Origin: Muribaculaceae bacterium
Lineage (GTDB): Bacteria; Bacteroidota; Bacteroidia; Bacteroidales; Muribaculaceae
Direction of reading: 5' to 3'
Length of the DNA: 45,285 bases
NCBI GenBank assembly: GCA_017621225.1
Contig: JAGATN010000001.1
Location: 1-45,285 of the forward strand
In this document: positions 28,101 through 37,607 of the stretch, one piece after another
How the letters are laid out: every line of letters starts with the position of its first letter
Position numbering within the stretch: the first letter of the stretch is position 1
Translations under genes and position numbers: made by a program
Notes under the pieces: model-generated
Seen by the model: only the letters and a program-made list of their open reading frames with translations
What the model was told of the DNA's origin: nothing
Database searches by the model: none

Positions 28101-30911
28101 ATGGCAGAAAAAAAGCATTACAACATAACAGTAAAGGGAGCGCGCGTCAACAACCTGAAGAATGTCGACGTCGAGCTTCCGCGCAACCAACTGATAGTAG
28201 TAACGGGGCTTTCCGGATCGGGAAAATCGTCACTCGCCTTCGACACCCTTTATGCCGAAGGACAACGCCGATACGTGGAGAGCCTGAGTGCATACGCGCG
28301 CCAATTTCTCGGAAAGATGGCCAAACCCGAATGCGACATGATAAAAGGGTTGCCTCCGGCCATTGCCATAGAACAGAAAGTGAACACACGCAATCCGCGA
28401 AGCACCGTAGGCACGTCGACCGAAATTTACGACTATCTTCGCCTGCTGTTCGGGCGCATAGGCCGAACATATTCGCCGGTCAGCGGACAAGAAATAAAAA
28501 AGCATAGCATCGAGGATGTGCTTTCGACGGCTAAATCGTATCCCGAAGGCACACGCGTAGCCATCTCGGTGCCGGTAAGCCTCCCCGACAACCGCCCGTT
28601 TGCCACGCAGCTCGACATATACGTCAAAGAGGGATACTCGCGACTGATGAAGGATGACCGATTCATATCGATGACCGACCTGCTCGAAGCCAATGACAAG
28701 CCTGAAAGCGCCGACGGATACAGCCTGCTGATCGACCGTCTGTCGATAGCCTACGAGGGCGACGAACTCAGCCGTCTCGCCGATTCGGTGGAAACCGCCT
28801 TTTTCGAAGGCAACGGCGAGTGCACCCTGACCGTATGGACCGACGATGGTATCAAGCACCACAAGTTTTCAAAGCGCTTTGAAGCCGACGGAATCACGTT
28901 TACCGAACCGTCGGAACAGATGTTCAACTTCAACAACCCTTATGGGGCGTGCGCGCGCTGCGAAGGATTCGGACGCACCATAGGCATCGACGAGCGGTTG
29001 GTAGTGCCCAATCAGGCTCTATCGATATTTGACGATGCCGTAGTGTGTTGGCGCGGCGAAAAGATGAGCGAATGGAAGCATGACCTGATTCGGGTATCAG
29101 AGCGATGCGACTTTCCGATACATCGCCCGTATTGCGACCTCACCCCCAAGCAAAAAGAGTTTTTGTGGCACGGCAACAAGCATTTTGGCGGTATTGACGG
29201 CTTTTTCAAAATGCTCGAGGAAAACCAGTACAAGATACAATATCGCGTGATGCTGGCCCGCTATCGAGGCAAGACGATATGCCCCGAATGCCATGGGTCG
29301 AGGCTCAGAAAAGATGCCGAATATGTAAAGATAAACGGCATGTCGATTTCGCAACTGGTCAACATGCCGGTAGCCAAGCTGATCGACTGGTTCAACGACA
29401 TATCGCTGACCGACACCGAATTGAAGATTGCATCCCGATTGCTCACCGAAATACGCAACCGCCTGAATTTTCTTGTCGACGTAGGGCTCGGCTATCTGAC
29501 GCTCGACCGCCTGTCGTCATCGCTGTCGGGAGGCGAAAGCCAACGCATCAACCTTGCCACGTCGCTTGGCAGCAGCCTCGTAGGCTCGCTATACATACTC
29601 GACGAGCCGAGCATAGGGTTGCATTCCCGCGACACCCAACAGCTCATAAGAGTGCTGCGCAAATTGCAGCAGATAGGCAACACCGTGGTAGTGGTGGAGC
29701 ACGACGAAGACATAATGAAGGCCGCCGACTACATAATCGACGTAGGCCCGAAGGCAGGCCGACTGGGTGGCGAGATTATATACCAAGGCCCGGCCGACAA
29801 GCTGCCCGACTCAGAGCAGAGCCTCACGGCCGCATATCTTACAGGGCGACGGGAGATACCGGTGCCGACAAAACGCCGTAAGTGGCGCGACTACATCGAA
29901 GTGACCGGTGCGCGCGAACATAATCTGAAAAACATCGACGTGAAATTTCCGCTCGAGGCTATGACCGTGGTGACAGGCGTGAGCGGATCGGGAAAATCGA
30001 CGCTCGTGCGTGACATATTGTATCGCGCCATGGTGCGATACCTCGGCGATGCCTGCGACGCGCCCGGATCGTTCGAGACATTGCGCGGCGACCTTTCACG
30101 CATATCGGCCGTGGAGTTCGTCGACCAGAACCCCATAGGCCGCTCGTCGCGAAGCAATCCGGCCACATACCTCAAGGCTTACGATGAAATACGAAAGCTC
30201 TATGCCGACCAGCAGGGAGCCAAACAGATGGGATTCGGACCGGGATATTTTTCGTTCAACGCCGAAGGCGGGCGCTGCGAGGAGTGCAAGGGCGAAGGCA
30301 CCATAACCATAGAGATGCAGTTCATGGCCGACATAACCATACCTTGCGAGGAGTGCCACGGACAGCGCTTCAAGCGCGACGTGCTCGACATTGAGTATCG
30401 CGGCAAGAACATAAACGACATACTCAACCTTACCGTCGATGAAGCCATCGACTTTTTCAGCGAACACCCCGGCTCGTCGGAAAACAAAATAGTGCGACGG
30501 CTGCAACCGCTCAAAGACGTGGGTCTCGGATACATCAAGCTCGGACAAAGCTCGTCGACGCTATCGGGCGGCGAAAACCAACGAGTAAAACTGGCCTATT
30601 ACCTTTCGATGGAAAAGCCGCAGCCCACGCTGTTCATCTTCGACGAACCCACCACCGGCCTGCACTTCCATGACATAAACAAGCTCATGGACTCGTTCAA
30701 CCGACTAATATCAATCGGCCACACGGTGATAATCATCGAGCACAACCTCGACGTGATAAAGTGTGCCGACCATATAATCGACATAGGCCCGGAAGGGGGC
30801 GAAGCGGGAGGCTCGGTAGTGGCCGAAGGCACTCCCGAGGCGATAGCACGATGCAAACAGTCCTATACCGGACGCTTCCTTGCCGACAAACTTGCCGCAC
30901 GCGACGAATAG
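28101..30911 (+). CDS. uvrA: Excinuclease ABC subunit A
   Basis: The protein from 28101 is 936 residues and shows the UvrA plan. There is a first Walker A (GLSGSGKSS), a CARCEGFGR zinc-type module, CPECHGSR, the signature [16 protein letters not shown], a second Walker A (GVSGSGKST), CEECKGEGT...CEECHGQR, and a second signature [14 protein letters not shown]. It recognises DNA damage in nucleotide excision repair. An ATG at 28032 is in frame, but it lies upstream of the promoter and adds residues absent from the family, so 28101 is chosen. The last 49 nt overlap the convergent BadF-type gene. Confidence 0.96.
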   Translation: MAEKKHYNITVKGARVNNLKNVDVELPRNQLIVVTGLSGSGKSSLAFDTLYAEGQRRYVESLSAYARQFLGKMAKPECDMIKGLPPAIAIEQKVNTRNPRSTVGTSTEIYDYLRLLFGRIGRTYSPVSGQEIKKHSIEDVLSTAKSYPEGTRVAISVPVSLPDNRPFATQLDIYVKEGYSRLMKDDRFISMTDLLEANDKPESADGYSLLIDRLSIAYEGDELSRLADSVETAFFEGNGECTLTVWTDDGIKHHKFSKRFEADGITFTEPSEQMFNFNNPYGACARCEGFGRTIGIDERLVVPNQALSIFDDAVVCWRGEKMSEWKHDLIRVSERCDFPIHRPYCDLTPKQKEFLWHGNKHFGGIDGFFKMLEENQYKIQYRVMLARYRGKTICPECHGSRLRKDAEYVKINGMSISQLVNMPVAKLIDWFNDISLTDTELKIASRLLTEIRNRLNFLVDVGLGYLTLDRLSSSLSGGESQRINLATSLGSSLVGSLYILDEPSIGLHSRDTQQLIRVLRKLQQIGNTVVVVEHDEDIMKAADYIIDVGPKAGRLGGEIIYQGPADKLPDSEQSLTAAYLTGRREIPVPTKRRKWRDYIEVTGAREHNLKNIDVKFPLEAMTVVTGVSGSGKSTLVRDILYRAMVRYLGDACDAPGSFETLRGDLSRISAVEFVDQNPIGRSSRSNPATYLKAYDEIRKLYADQQGAKQMGFGPGYFSFNAEGGRCEECKGEGTITIEMQFMADITIPCEECHGQRFKRDVLDIEYRGKNINDILNLTVDEAIDFFSEHPGSSENKIVRRLQPLKDVGLGYIKLGQSSSTLSGGENQRVKLAYYLSMEKPQPTLFIFDEPTTGLHFHDINKLMDSFNRLISIGHTVIIIEHNLDVIKCADHIIDIGPEGGEAGGSVVAEGTPEAIARCKQSYTGRFLADKLAARDE

Positions 30912-31759
30912 TATTCAATCATGCCCTCGACGGGCGATTGCATTATCACGCCAAGCTCATAGCCGGTAAGACGCGCGGCTTCGTCAAGAATATCGGAAAA
31001 ATGATAGGCTATCGAGCCGGTGAAGTTAATCGGGAAATAGCCATAAACGTCGTAGTGCGACACATTGCGTCTGAAGAAGCTGCAAAATTCCGACAGCACA
31101 AGTTGCTTCAATTCGGGATGATGAATGTTTTCACGCAAAAACGGTGCAAACGATGCGAGAAACCGGCTTGGCGATTCGCCGCGATACACCCCTTTCACTA
31201 TCGACGTAACGTCAAGGCCATAACGATCGAGGAAGTCACGGCACAAGCGTTCGGGCAATTGCTTTTTCAAGACGTCGCCCACCAACCTGCGTCCGAGTAC
31301 GGCGCCGGAGCCCTCGTCGCCAAGTATGTATCCCAACGGCGACACGTTATGTGCCAATCGTACGCCGTCGTAATAGCAGCTGTTTGACCCCGTGCCGAGT
31401 ATGCACACTATGCCTTGCTTGTCACCACACAGACCTATGGCGGCACCGAGCAAGTCGGAATCGGCCGTTACCGTCTCGGCGCGCAACGCTTTGGCAATGG
31501 TTCGTTCGACCATCGACTTTATGTCGTCCGACACGCACCCCGCGCCAAAAAACTTCACGCATCCTATTTCGAAACCGTCGATACGCGGCGCCACCTCCGC
31601 TTTAAGCCGACGATATATCTCGTCGTCCGTCATAAGCACGGCGTTTATGCCCGACGTTTCAAACCGGCACCTCAAATTTCCGTCGGCATCCAGCCCCACC
31701 CATTCTATGTGTGTTGCTCCGCCATCGGCCAATAACAGCAATCGTTCACTCATATCCAT
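30863..31759 (-). CDS. BadF/BadG/BcrA/BcrD-type ATPase, N-acetylglucosamine-kinase-like
   Basis: The 298-residue ASKHA-fold protein has a phosphate-1 loop (LLLADGGATHIEW, near residues 8-20), the GTGSNSCYYDG segment (phosphate-2) and LGDEGSGAVLGRR. Relatives phosphorylate N-acetylglucosamine or related amino sugars. Cytosolic action is expected. Its 3' end overlaps uvrA by 49 nt on the opposite strand. Upstream lie a hairpin, the palindromic element and a ROK kinase gene. Met1 or Met3 may be the start. Substrate assignment is from the family only. Confidence 0.85.
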   Translation of the reverse strand: MDMSERLLLLADGGATHIEWVGLDADGNLRCRFETSGINAVLMTDDEIYRRLKAEVAPRIDGFEIGCVKFFGAGCVSDDIKSMVERTIAKALRAETVTADSDLLGAAIGLCGDKQGIVCILGTGSNSCYYDGVRLAHNVSPLGYILGDEGSGAVLGRRLVGDVLKKQLPERLCRDFLDRYGLDVTSIVKGVYRGESPSRFLASFAPFLRENIHHPELKQLVLSEFCSFFRRNVSHYDVYGYFPINFTGSIAYHFSDILDEAARLTGYELGVIMQSPVEGMIEYYSSRAASLSARKRPV

Positions 31760-31779
31760 AATGCGTAAAACAGCGAAGA

Positions 31780-31818
31780 ACGCTTTCCGAAGCCCAATTG
31801 CCGGCTACCGGAAAGCGT
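31780..31818 (-). terminator. Hairpin between ROK kinase gene and BadF-type gene
   Basis: ACGCTTTCCG (31780-31789) and CGGAAAGCGT (31809-31818) form a perfect 10-bp stem. On the minus strand it is followed by TCTTCGCTGTTTT, a weak U-rich stretch. It could be the terminator of the ROK transcript or an attenuator in front of the BadF-type gene, which starts 20 nt further on. Confidence 0.5.
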
Positions 31819-31863
31819 CCGTTCGTCATTCATTCATATTTTCATACAATTGTCGCTCCATCA

Positions 31864-32025
31864 GAAACTGTTTAAATTTATTTGTCGAAGGAATTGAGAG
31901 GATTTGTCAAGTGGATTTTTGATATTTATGAAGGAGTTATGGTGGGCCATAATGACTGAATAAATATCAACAAGATGCTGACAAAGACCTCAATGACAAG
32001 TCAAAATAAATTTTTAAACAGTTTC
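31864..32025. mobile_element. Palindromic MITE-like element, copy B (complete, 162 bp)
   Basis: The termini are GAAACTGTTTAAA and its complement TTTAAACAGTTTC. The two arms of about 79 nt are complementary with small gaps along their whole length and meet at a TGGG tip near 31943. TCA at 31861-31863 and TCA at 32026-32028 flank it as 3-bp direct repeats. The right TCA is the complement of the ROK kinase stop codon TGA. A second copy at 1-140 differs at five of 140 positions. There is no coding capacity, so movement would need a transposase in trans. The 3-bp TNA-type duplication recalls some IS5-family subgroups, but that link is inference. Confidence 0.8.
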
Positions 32026-33048
32026 TCAAGCCTGAGGGGCTGCAGTAGCGGCCGTAGCGGTAGCGGCGAGCGTGGTTGTGGCGGGTTTTGCCTCCCAACC
32101 GAGAGCACTTGCGCCAAGCACTGCGGCATCGGCTTCTTTCAATTCCGACAAAAGCACTTTTACTTTGCCTTTAAATACGCTCAGCATGTTCTTGTCCATT
32201 GCGTTTCGCAACGGCTTAAGAAGCAATTCGCCCGACTTGGCAAGACCGCCGAACAAAACGAAAGCTTCGGGCGACGAGAATACCGTGAAGTCGGCCAAAG
32301 CCTCTCCGAGTATCGTACCGGTATATTCGAACACCTCTTTGGCAAGTTTGTCGCCTGCCATTGCAGCGTCATACACATCTTTCGAAGTAATGCTGTCGAT
32401 GTCGAGATCGCGGAGCAACGACGGATCGGTGCGCAATTCGAGATATTCGCGTGCGGTGCGCGCAACCCCGGTGGCCGAGCAATAAGTTTCGAGACAGCCC
32501 GTGCGACCGCAACCGCACAGACGGCCATTGTTGCGCTTCACAATCACGTGTCCGAGCTCGCCGGCAAAACCGTCATGGCCATAAACCAACTGACCGTTTA
32601 TCACGATGCCGCTGCCCACGCCGGTGCCGAGCGTTATCATTATGAAATCCTTCAATCCTCTGGCAGCGCCATAGGTCATTTCGCCGATGGCAGCCGCATT
32701 GGCATCGTTGGTAATTGCTACGGGTATGCCGAATTTCTCAGAGAGCATTTGTGCAAAAGGTATGGGAGTAGGCCACGGCAAATTTACGCCGTCTTCTATC
32801 ATACCGGTAAAATAATTGGCATTCGGAGCGCCAACGCCTATGCCGTATATTTTCCCTTCTGCGTCGATCGAGCGAATGAGACGCAGAGCTTCTGAATGCA
32901 GTTCGTCGATATAATCGTTGATATTAGAATGTTTGGCTGTTTTGATGGAGTTGCTGGCCAAAACCACACCTCTGGCATCTACTATGCCAAACACAGTATT
33001 GGTACCGCCCATATCGATACCGATAACGTAAGGTTTACTGTTGTTCAT
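32026..33048 (-). CDS. ROK family sugar kinase, probable glucokinase
   Basis: From the start at 33048 the protein is 340 residues and opens with YVIGIDMGGTNTVFGI, the ROK ATP-binding loop. It has a GTGVGSGIV segment, the catalytic region HVIVKRNNGRLCGCGRTGCLE with the ROK zinc motif CxCGxxGCxE, and FVLFGGLAKSGELL. ROK glucokinases phosphorylate glucose in the cytosol. The in-frame ATG at 33111 lies upstream of a -7 element and is not used here. The last 20 or so residues are Ala/Thr-rich low complexity. The stop codon lies at the very edge of the palindromic element and coincides with its target duplication. Confidence 0.88.
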   Translation of the reverse strand: MNNSKPYVIGIDMGGTNTVFGIVDARGVVLASNSIKTAKHSNINDYIDELHSEALRLIRSIDAEGKIYGIGVGAPNANYFTGMIEDGVNLPWPTPIPFAQMLSEKFGIPVAITNDANAAAIGEMTYGAARGLKDFIMITLGTGVGSGIVINGQLVYGHDGFAGELGHVIVKRNNGRLCGCGRTGCLETYCSATGVARTAREYLELRTDPSLLRDLDIDSITSKDVYDAAMAGDKLAKEVFEYTGTILGEALADFTVFSSPEAFVLFGGLAKSGELLLKPLRNAMDKNMLSVFKGKVKVLLSELKEADAAVLGASALGWEAKPATTTLAATATAATAAPQA

Positions 33049-33085
33049 GTTGTAAGATTGCTTTTTATTTAAAACTTCAATGCCA

Positions 33086-33093
33086 CAAAGATA
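33086..33093 (-). promoter_or_regulatory. Candidate -7 element for ROK kinase gene
   Basis: TATCTTTG on the minus strand fits TAnnTTTG and ends 38 nt before the chosen ATG. A TTTG lies only 11 nt further upstream, too close for a standard -33, so support is partial. Confidence 0.4.
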
Positions 33094-33197
33094 ATTTAAA
33101 TATTCAAACATACTGAATCATCAGCGCCATTTTTTTATTTAAATTCAGTGATTATTTGTTAATTTAATGTTTCGCCCCGCAAACGCCACACGATTTA

Positions 33198-33229
33198 TTT
33201 GTGGCAAAATCAAATAAGCAGTAATTTTG
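33198..33229 (+). promoter_or_regulatory. Promoter of C11 peptidase-mscS operon
   Basis: TTTG (33198-33201) and TAATTTTG (33222-33229) are separated by exactly 20 nt, a full match to the Bacteroidetes pattern. The peptidase ATG follows 27 nt downstream. Confidence 0.72.
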
Positions 33230-33256
33230 TAACCTTAAAAAAACGTATATCGAATT

Positions 33257-34414
33257 ATGAGAACAGCTATACAGATATTGGCACTGCTCGGCCTGTGCCT
33301 GCTATGCGGATGCGGACCTAATAATGACAACCCCGCGCCCGAACCCACGCCACGCACGGTTCTCGTGTACATGGCGGCAAACAACGACCTCGGCCTGAAC
33401 AACTGGGATGCGCGCGACATAGCCGAAATGCGAAAGGCCGTGGAAGCCGACGCGCTCAACGGCGGACGATTGCTCGTGTACCACGACGATTACAACTCGA
33501 CTCCCACCCTTTTTGAAATAACGAAAGATGGCAACAATACGCTACGCACATATTCGACCGATGCCGCTGCCATCGACATCGATCGCATGAAAGAAGTGAT
33601 GAGCGACATCAAGTCACTTGCGCCCAACAAAGAGTACGGACTCGTGTTGTGGAGCCACGGAACAGGATGGGTGGAAGATGAAGGATCGCGATCGGCCGTG
33701 ACGCTCAATCCTTACTCGTTCGGCGCGCACTGGAACGACAACGGCAGTCAGGCAAAGATGAAAATCACGTCATTGGCCAAGGCCCTCGAAGGTGAGGACT
33801 TCGAATTCATATATTTCGACAACTGCCACATGGGCACCATAGAGGTGGTTTACGAAATGCGAAATGCCGCGCGCAAGATAGTGGCATCGGCAACCGAGCT
33901 TCCGCTCGAAGGCATGCCGTATGACCGCAACATACCGGTGTTTTTCGAAAAGAACCTCGACATTACGAAAGCCGCAAAAAACACTTACGACTACTATTGC
34001 AGCCCGGATGCATCAACCAATTCCTGCACCATTTCGGTAATCGACACCCGTCAGCTCGACAATCTGGCATCCGTAACTGGCAACATCATGGCATCGGCAC
34101 CGTCGCTTCCCGACGACTACAAGCCAATTCCGCTGTTCCGCCAATCGGTAGTTGCCGACGGAGGCATTTACGACATGTCCCACTACATCAGCGCTCTCGA
34201 CATAGATGCATCGAAGCTCAACACATGGCGATCGGCATACAACTCGGCCATACCGTATCACGCATCCACTCAAAAATCATACGGCCTCGACACCTCCAAA
34301 TTTTCGGGCCTCGGCTGCAACATATTGCAAAAGGCAAGCGACGCAACCATACTCGGATATGAAAACCTGAGCTGGTGGAAAAACGTTATAAGTAGAAATC
34401 CCGCACTACACTAA
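33257..34414 (+). CDS. Clostripain-related (C11) cysteine peptidase lipoprotein
   Basis: The 385-residue protein has a lipoprotein signal with lipobox LCGC (lipid-bearing Cys19), then a Pro-rich spacer and a C11 peptidase domain. The catalytic dyad is His134 in LWSHGTGW and Cys190 in FDNCHMG. Clostripain-like enzymes usually cleave after Arg or Lys and often self-activate. Lipid anchoring suggests action at the envelope. The mscS gene follows after 12 nt, most likely in the same transcript. Confidence 0.88.
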   Translation: MRTAIQILALLGLCLLCGCGPNNDNPAPEPTPRTVLVYMAANNDLGLNNWDARDIAEMRKAVEADALNGGRLLVYHDDYNSTPTLFEITKDGNNTLRTYSTDAAAIDIDRMKEVMSDIKSLAPNKEYGLVLWSHGTGWVEDEGSRSAVTLNPYSFGAHWNDNGSQAKMKITSLAKALEGEDFEFIYFDNCHMGTIEVVYEMRNAARKIVASATELPLEGMPYDRNIPVFFEKNLDITKAAKNTYDYYCSPDASTNSCTISVIDTRQLDNLASVTGNIMASAPSLPDDYKPIPLFRQSVVADGGIYDMSHYISALDIDASKLNTWRSAYNSAIPYHASTQKSYGLDTSKFSGLGCNILQKASDATILGYENLSWWKNVISRNPALH

Positions 34415-34426
34415 ACCAACCTTACT

Positions 34427-35539
34427 ATGAGATTACTTCAAATTCCATTAGTGCCATCGGTTCCCACCGATTCCATACCGTCGGCAAAAGCCGATTGGAG
34501 TGCATTGAAAACAATGTCGTTCGAAGATCTCATAAGTCGCCTGGCCAACAATCTGGTGGAATTTGCCATCAGCCTGTTCATAGCCATACTGGTGTTTTAC
34601 GTAGGTAAATACATCATAAAGAAGCTTTACGGCATAACCGCCACCATACTCATACGCCGTAAAGTCGACAAGTCGCTGAGCACGTTCATACTGAGCCTAA
34701 TACGCATAGTGATGTATTTCATTCTGATAGTCACCGTAATAGGTATACTCGGAATAAATACAAGTTCGTTCATAGCCATATTTGCATCGGTAGGCGTAGC
34801 CATCGGTATGGCACTGAGCGGCACGCTGCAAAACTTTGCCGGAGGCGTACTCATACTTCTCCTGAAGCCGTACAAGATAGGCGACTACATCGAGAGCCAA
34901 GGATTTGCCGGAACGGTGACGGAAATACAAATTTTTTCGACCATAATATGCACGCCCGACAACAAGTCGATAATAATACCCAACGGCGGCCTGTCGACCG
35001 GAACGATAAACAATTGGTCGCGCGAGGATTACCGACGCATACAGTGGGATGTAAGCATATCGTATGGCGATGACGTAGAAACGGCCAGAAAAACCATCCT
35101 CGACCTGCTGCTTTCCGACGATCGAATAGTAAAAAAATACATCGAAGACGACCGCGAGACACGACGCATCACCTCGATCCAACAAACCGACACGAATCAA
35201 GCCTCTCAGGCAGAGCAAAACGACGTATCGAAAACCAACTGGTTCAAGCGAATCTTTTCGCACCACAAGCGCCGCGTACAGTCGAAAATAGAGGATTGGG
35301 AAGAAGCTCAGGAATCGAAGCTGAAAATGCTCATGCCGAAGGTCGACCGCAGCCCGTCGGTCAACCTCGACAAAATGGCCGACAGCAGCATCAACCTCGT
35401 AATCAGGGCGTGGGTGCGGTCAACAGATTATTGGGACGTTTACTATAAATACAACGAACTAATATACGTTGAATTGCCCAAACACGGCCTGACGTTCCCA
35501 TTTCCGCAGGTCGATGTGCATATGGTTTCGCCATCCTAA
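34427..35539 (+). CDS. Small-conductance mechanosensitive channel (MscS family)
   Basis: The 370-residue protein has three hydrophobic segments and the pore-lining TM3 pattern SVGVAIGMALSGTLQNFAGGVLIL (about residues 121-144), then the beta domain (KPYKIGDYIE, IIIPNGGLSTGTINNWS). The C-terminal alpha/beta domain contains an insertion of roughly 75 residues (about 240-315), polar and rich in Gln, Lys and Glu, which ordinary MscS proteins of under 300 residues lack. It should release solutes on hypo-osmotic shock from the inner membrane. It is the second gene of an operon with the C11 lipoprotein. Confidence 0.9.
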   Translation: MRLLQIPLVPSVPTDSIPSAKADWSALKTMSFEDLISRLANNLVEFAISLFIAILVFYVGKYIIKKLYGITATILIRRKVDKSLSTFILSLIRIVMYFILIVTVIGILGINTSSFIAIFASVGVAIGMALSGTLQNFAGGVLILLLKPYKIGDYIESQGFAGTVTEIQIFSTIICTPDNKSIIIPNGGLSTGTINNWSREDYRRIQWDVSISYGDDVETARKTILDLLLSDDRIVKKYIEDDRETRRITSIQQTDTNQASQAEQNDVSKTNWFKRIFSHHKRRVQSKIEDWEEAQESKLKMLMPKVDRSPSVNLDKMADSSINLVIRAWVRSTDYWDVYYKYNELIYVELPKHGLTFPFPQVDVHMVSPS

Positions 35540-35856
35540 CATCACGGCCAATTACGCACGGGCATAATAGTCGGACTGCCATACGGGCCAAATCACAAAA
35601 CAATCTAAAATCATTTACATAAATAAACTTAAAGCACGTATATTTTTCCAATTTTTTTGTTACTTTTGCGTAATTCAATCATGAAAACAGGGCTTAGGTA
35701 CGTATGTCGCCGACAATAGTACCGTCAGCCATGTAAATGCGACCGGATTTTGACCGCCATAAGCCACGCAACCAGCATCTTTCCTCAAAGCTCCCGGTCA
35801 ATGAGCATCCATTCATTTGTCGCAAATTGTGATCGAAAAAATAAAAAACGACATAA
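35540..35856. other. Intergenic region upstream of recJ
   Basis: This 317-nt gap contains TACTTTTG at 35661-35668, an exact -7 consensus without a good -33 partner. An ATG at 35681 starts a reading frame of only 12 codons. If the -7 is real, the recJ leader would be about 190 nt, which is long for this genome. I see no strong terminator after mscS and no recognised riboswitch. Confidence 0.45.
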
Positions 35857-37587
35857 ATGACAAGCAAATGGAATTATTTACCCCTTACCACCGAAGAGCA
35901 AAAATTAGAGAACGAAATATCTAAAAAATACGCCAATTGTCCGCCTATAAGCGAGTTATTGGTTCAGAGAGGCATTACTTCAGTCGACGAAGCCGAAAAG
36001 TTTTTTCATCCGTCGCTCAGTGATCTACACGATCCGTACCTAATGCCCGACATGGACAAAGCCGTGGCGCGCCTCAACAAGGCCATGGGTTCGAAAGAAC
36101 GCATAATGGTTTATGGCGACTACGACGTAGATGGCACAACTGCCGTGGCTTTAGTATACAAATATCTTCAAAATTTTTACTCAAATGTGGAATACTATAT
36201 CCCTACGAGATACGACGAGGGATATGGCATATCTAAACGCAGCATCGATATAGCCGCCGAACAGGGGGTGCGGCTGATAATAATACTTGACTGCGGAATA
36301 AAGGCCATTGACGAAATAAAATACGCCAAGAGCCTTGGTATCGACTTCATAATATGCGACCATCACGTGTCGGACGACGAGCTGCCCGACGCCGTGGCCA
36401 TACTGAACCCCAAACTCGAAGGAAGCACATATCCCTGCCCTCACTTGTCGGGGTGCGGCGTGGGCTTCAAATTCATGCAGGCTTTTGCACTTAGCAACGG
36501 CATCCCCACCACCGAGCTTGAAAACATGCTCGACCTCGTGGCCGTAAGCATAGCCGCCGACATAGTGCCAATGGTCGATGAAAACCGCATAATGGCCTAT
36601 CACGGCCTCAGAAGGCTGAACTCGAACCCCAACATGGGTCTGAGAGCCATAATAAAGATATGCGGCCTAAACAACCGGGAGATATCAATCAGCGACGTGA
36701 TATTCAAGATAGGGCCGCGCATAAACGCTTCGGGGCGCATGCAGAGCGGACGCGAAGCGGTGGAGCTGTTCGTGGCCCGCGATGCCGCCGACGCATACGA
36801 GAAGGGCAAGGCCATCGACCAATACAATAAGGATCGCAAAGAGCTCGACAAAAGGATTACCGACGAGGCAAACGCCATTCTCGAAAAAAACGGCGAGATG
36901 CTTTCGGACAAGAAGTCGATAGTAATATACAACAAGGACTGGCACAAGGGCATAATAGGCATCGTGGCTTCGAGGCTAACCGAACTGTACTACAAGCCGG
37001 CCGTGGTGCTGACGCTCTCGAACGGACTCGCCACAGGGTCGTCGCGCTCCGTGCAAGGGTTTGACGTGTACAAGGCAGTGGATGCGTCGCGCGATCTGCT
37101 CGAAAACTTCGGCGGCCACACATACGCCGTGGGGTTGTCGCTGAAAGAGGAGAACATACCCGAATTCACACGTCGATTCGAGGATTACGTGGCAAAAAAC
37201 ATATTGCCATCACAACTGACTCCCCTGCTCGACATCGATGCTTACCTGACCTTTTCGGAGATTACCCCCGAATTCATCAGTACGCTTCGCCGTTTCAACC
37301 CATTCGGTCCGGGCAACCACAAACCCGTTTTCTGCACCCACTCGGTGATGGACTTCGGCACAAGCAAGCTCGTAGGCAAAAACCTCGAGCACATAAAGCT
37401 CGAACTCGTCGACGACACCTCGGGCAAGGTAATGAACGGCATAGCCTTCAACATGGCCGACAAGTTTGAATACGTGCATTCGGGGAAACGGTTCGACGCC
37501 TGCTTCACCATAGAGGACAACAAGCACCAGAACTCATCGGGAGCCGTTCAACTACTGATAAAGGAGATACGCCCGACCAAGAATTAG
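35857..37587 (+). CDS. recJ: Single-stranded-DNA-specific exonuclease RecJ
   Basis: The 576-residue DHH phosphoesterase has metal-binding motifs DYDVDG (residues 88-93) and DHH (168-170), then ASGRMQSG, the DHHA1 part with GGHTYAVGLSL, and a C-terminal OB-type domain. RecJ degrades single-stranded DNA 5' to 3' in recombination and repair. recQ follows after 20 nt, so the pair can supply a helicase-nuclease couple for end resection. Length and start fit the family. Confidence 0.95.
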   Translation: MTSKWNYLPLTTEEQKLENEISKKYANCPPISELLVQRGITSVDEAEKFFHPSLSDLHDPYLMPDMDKAVARLNKAMGSKERIMVYGDYDVDGTTAVALVYKYLQNFYSNVEYYIPTRYDEGYGISKRSIDIAAEQGVRLIIILDCGIKAIDEIKYAKSLGIDFIICDHHVSDDELPDAVAILNPKLEGSTYPCPHLSGCGVGFKFMQAFALSNGIPTTELENMLDLVAVSIAADIVPMVDENRIMAYHGLRRLNSNPNMGLRAIIKICGLNNREISISDVIFKIGPRINASGRMQSGREAVELFVARDAADAYEKGKAIDQYNKDRKELDKRITDEANAILEKNGEMLSDKKSIVIYNKDWHKGIIGIVASRLTELYYKPAVVLTLSNGLATGSSRSVQGFDVYKAVDASRDLLENFGGHTYAVGLSLKEENIPEFTRRFEDYVAKNILPSQLTPLLDIDAYLTFSEITPEFISTLRRFNPFGPGNHKPVFCTHSVMDFGTSKLVGKNLEHIKLELVDDTSGKVMNGIAFNMADKFEYVHSGKRFDACFTIEDNKHQNSSGAVQLLIKEIRPTKN

Positions 37588-37607
37588 CGCGCAACAAAGC
37601 CCGTAAA

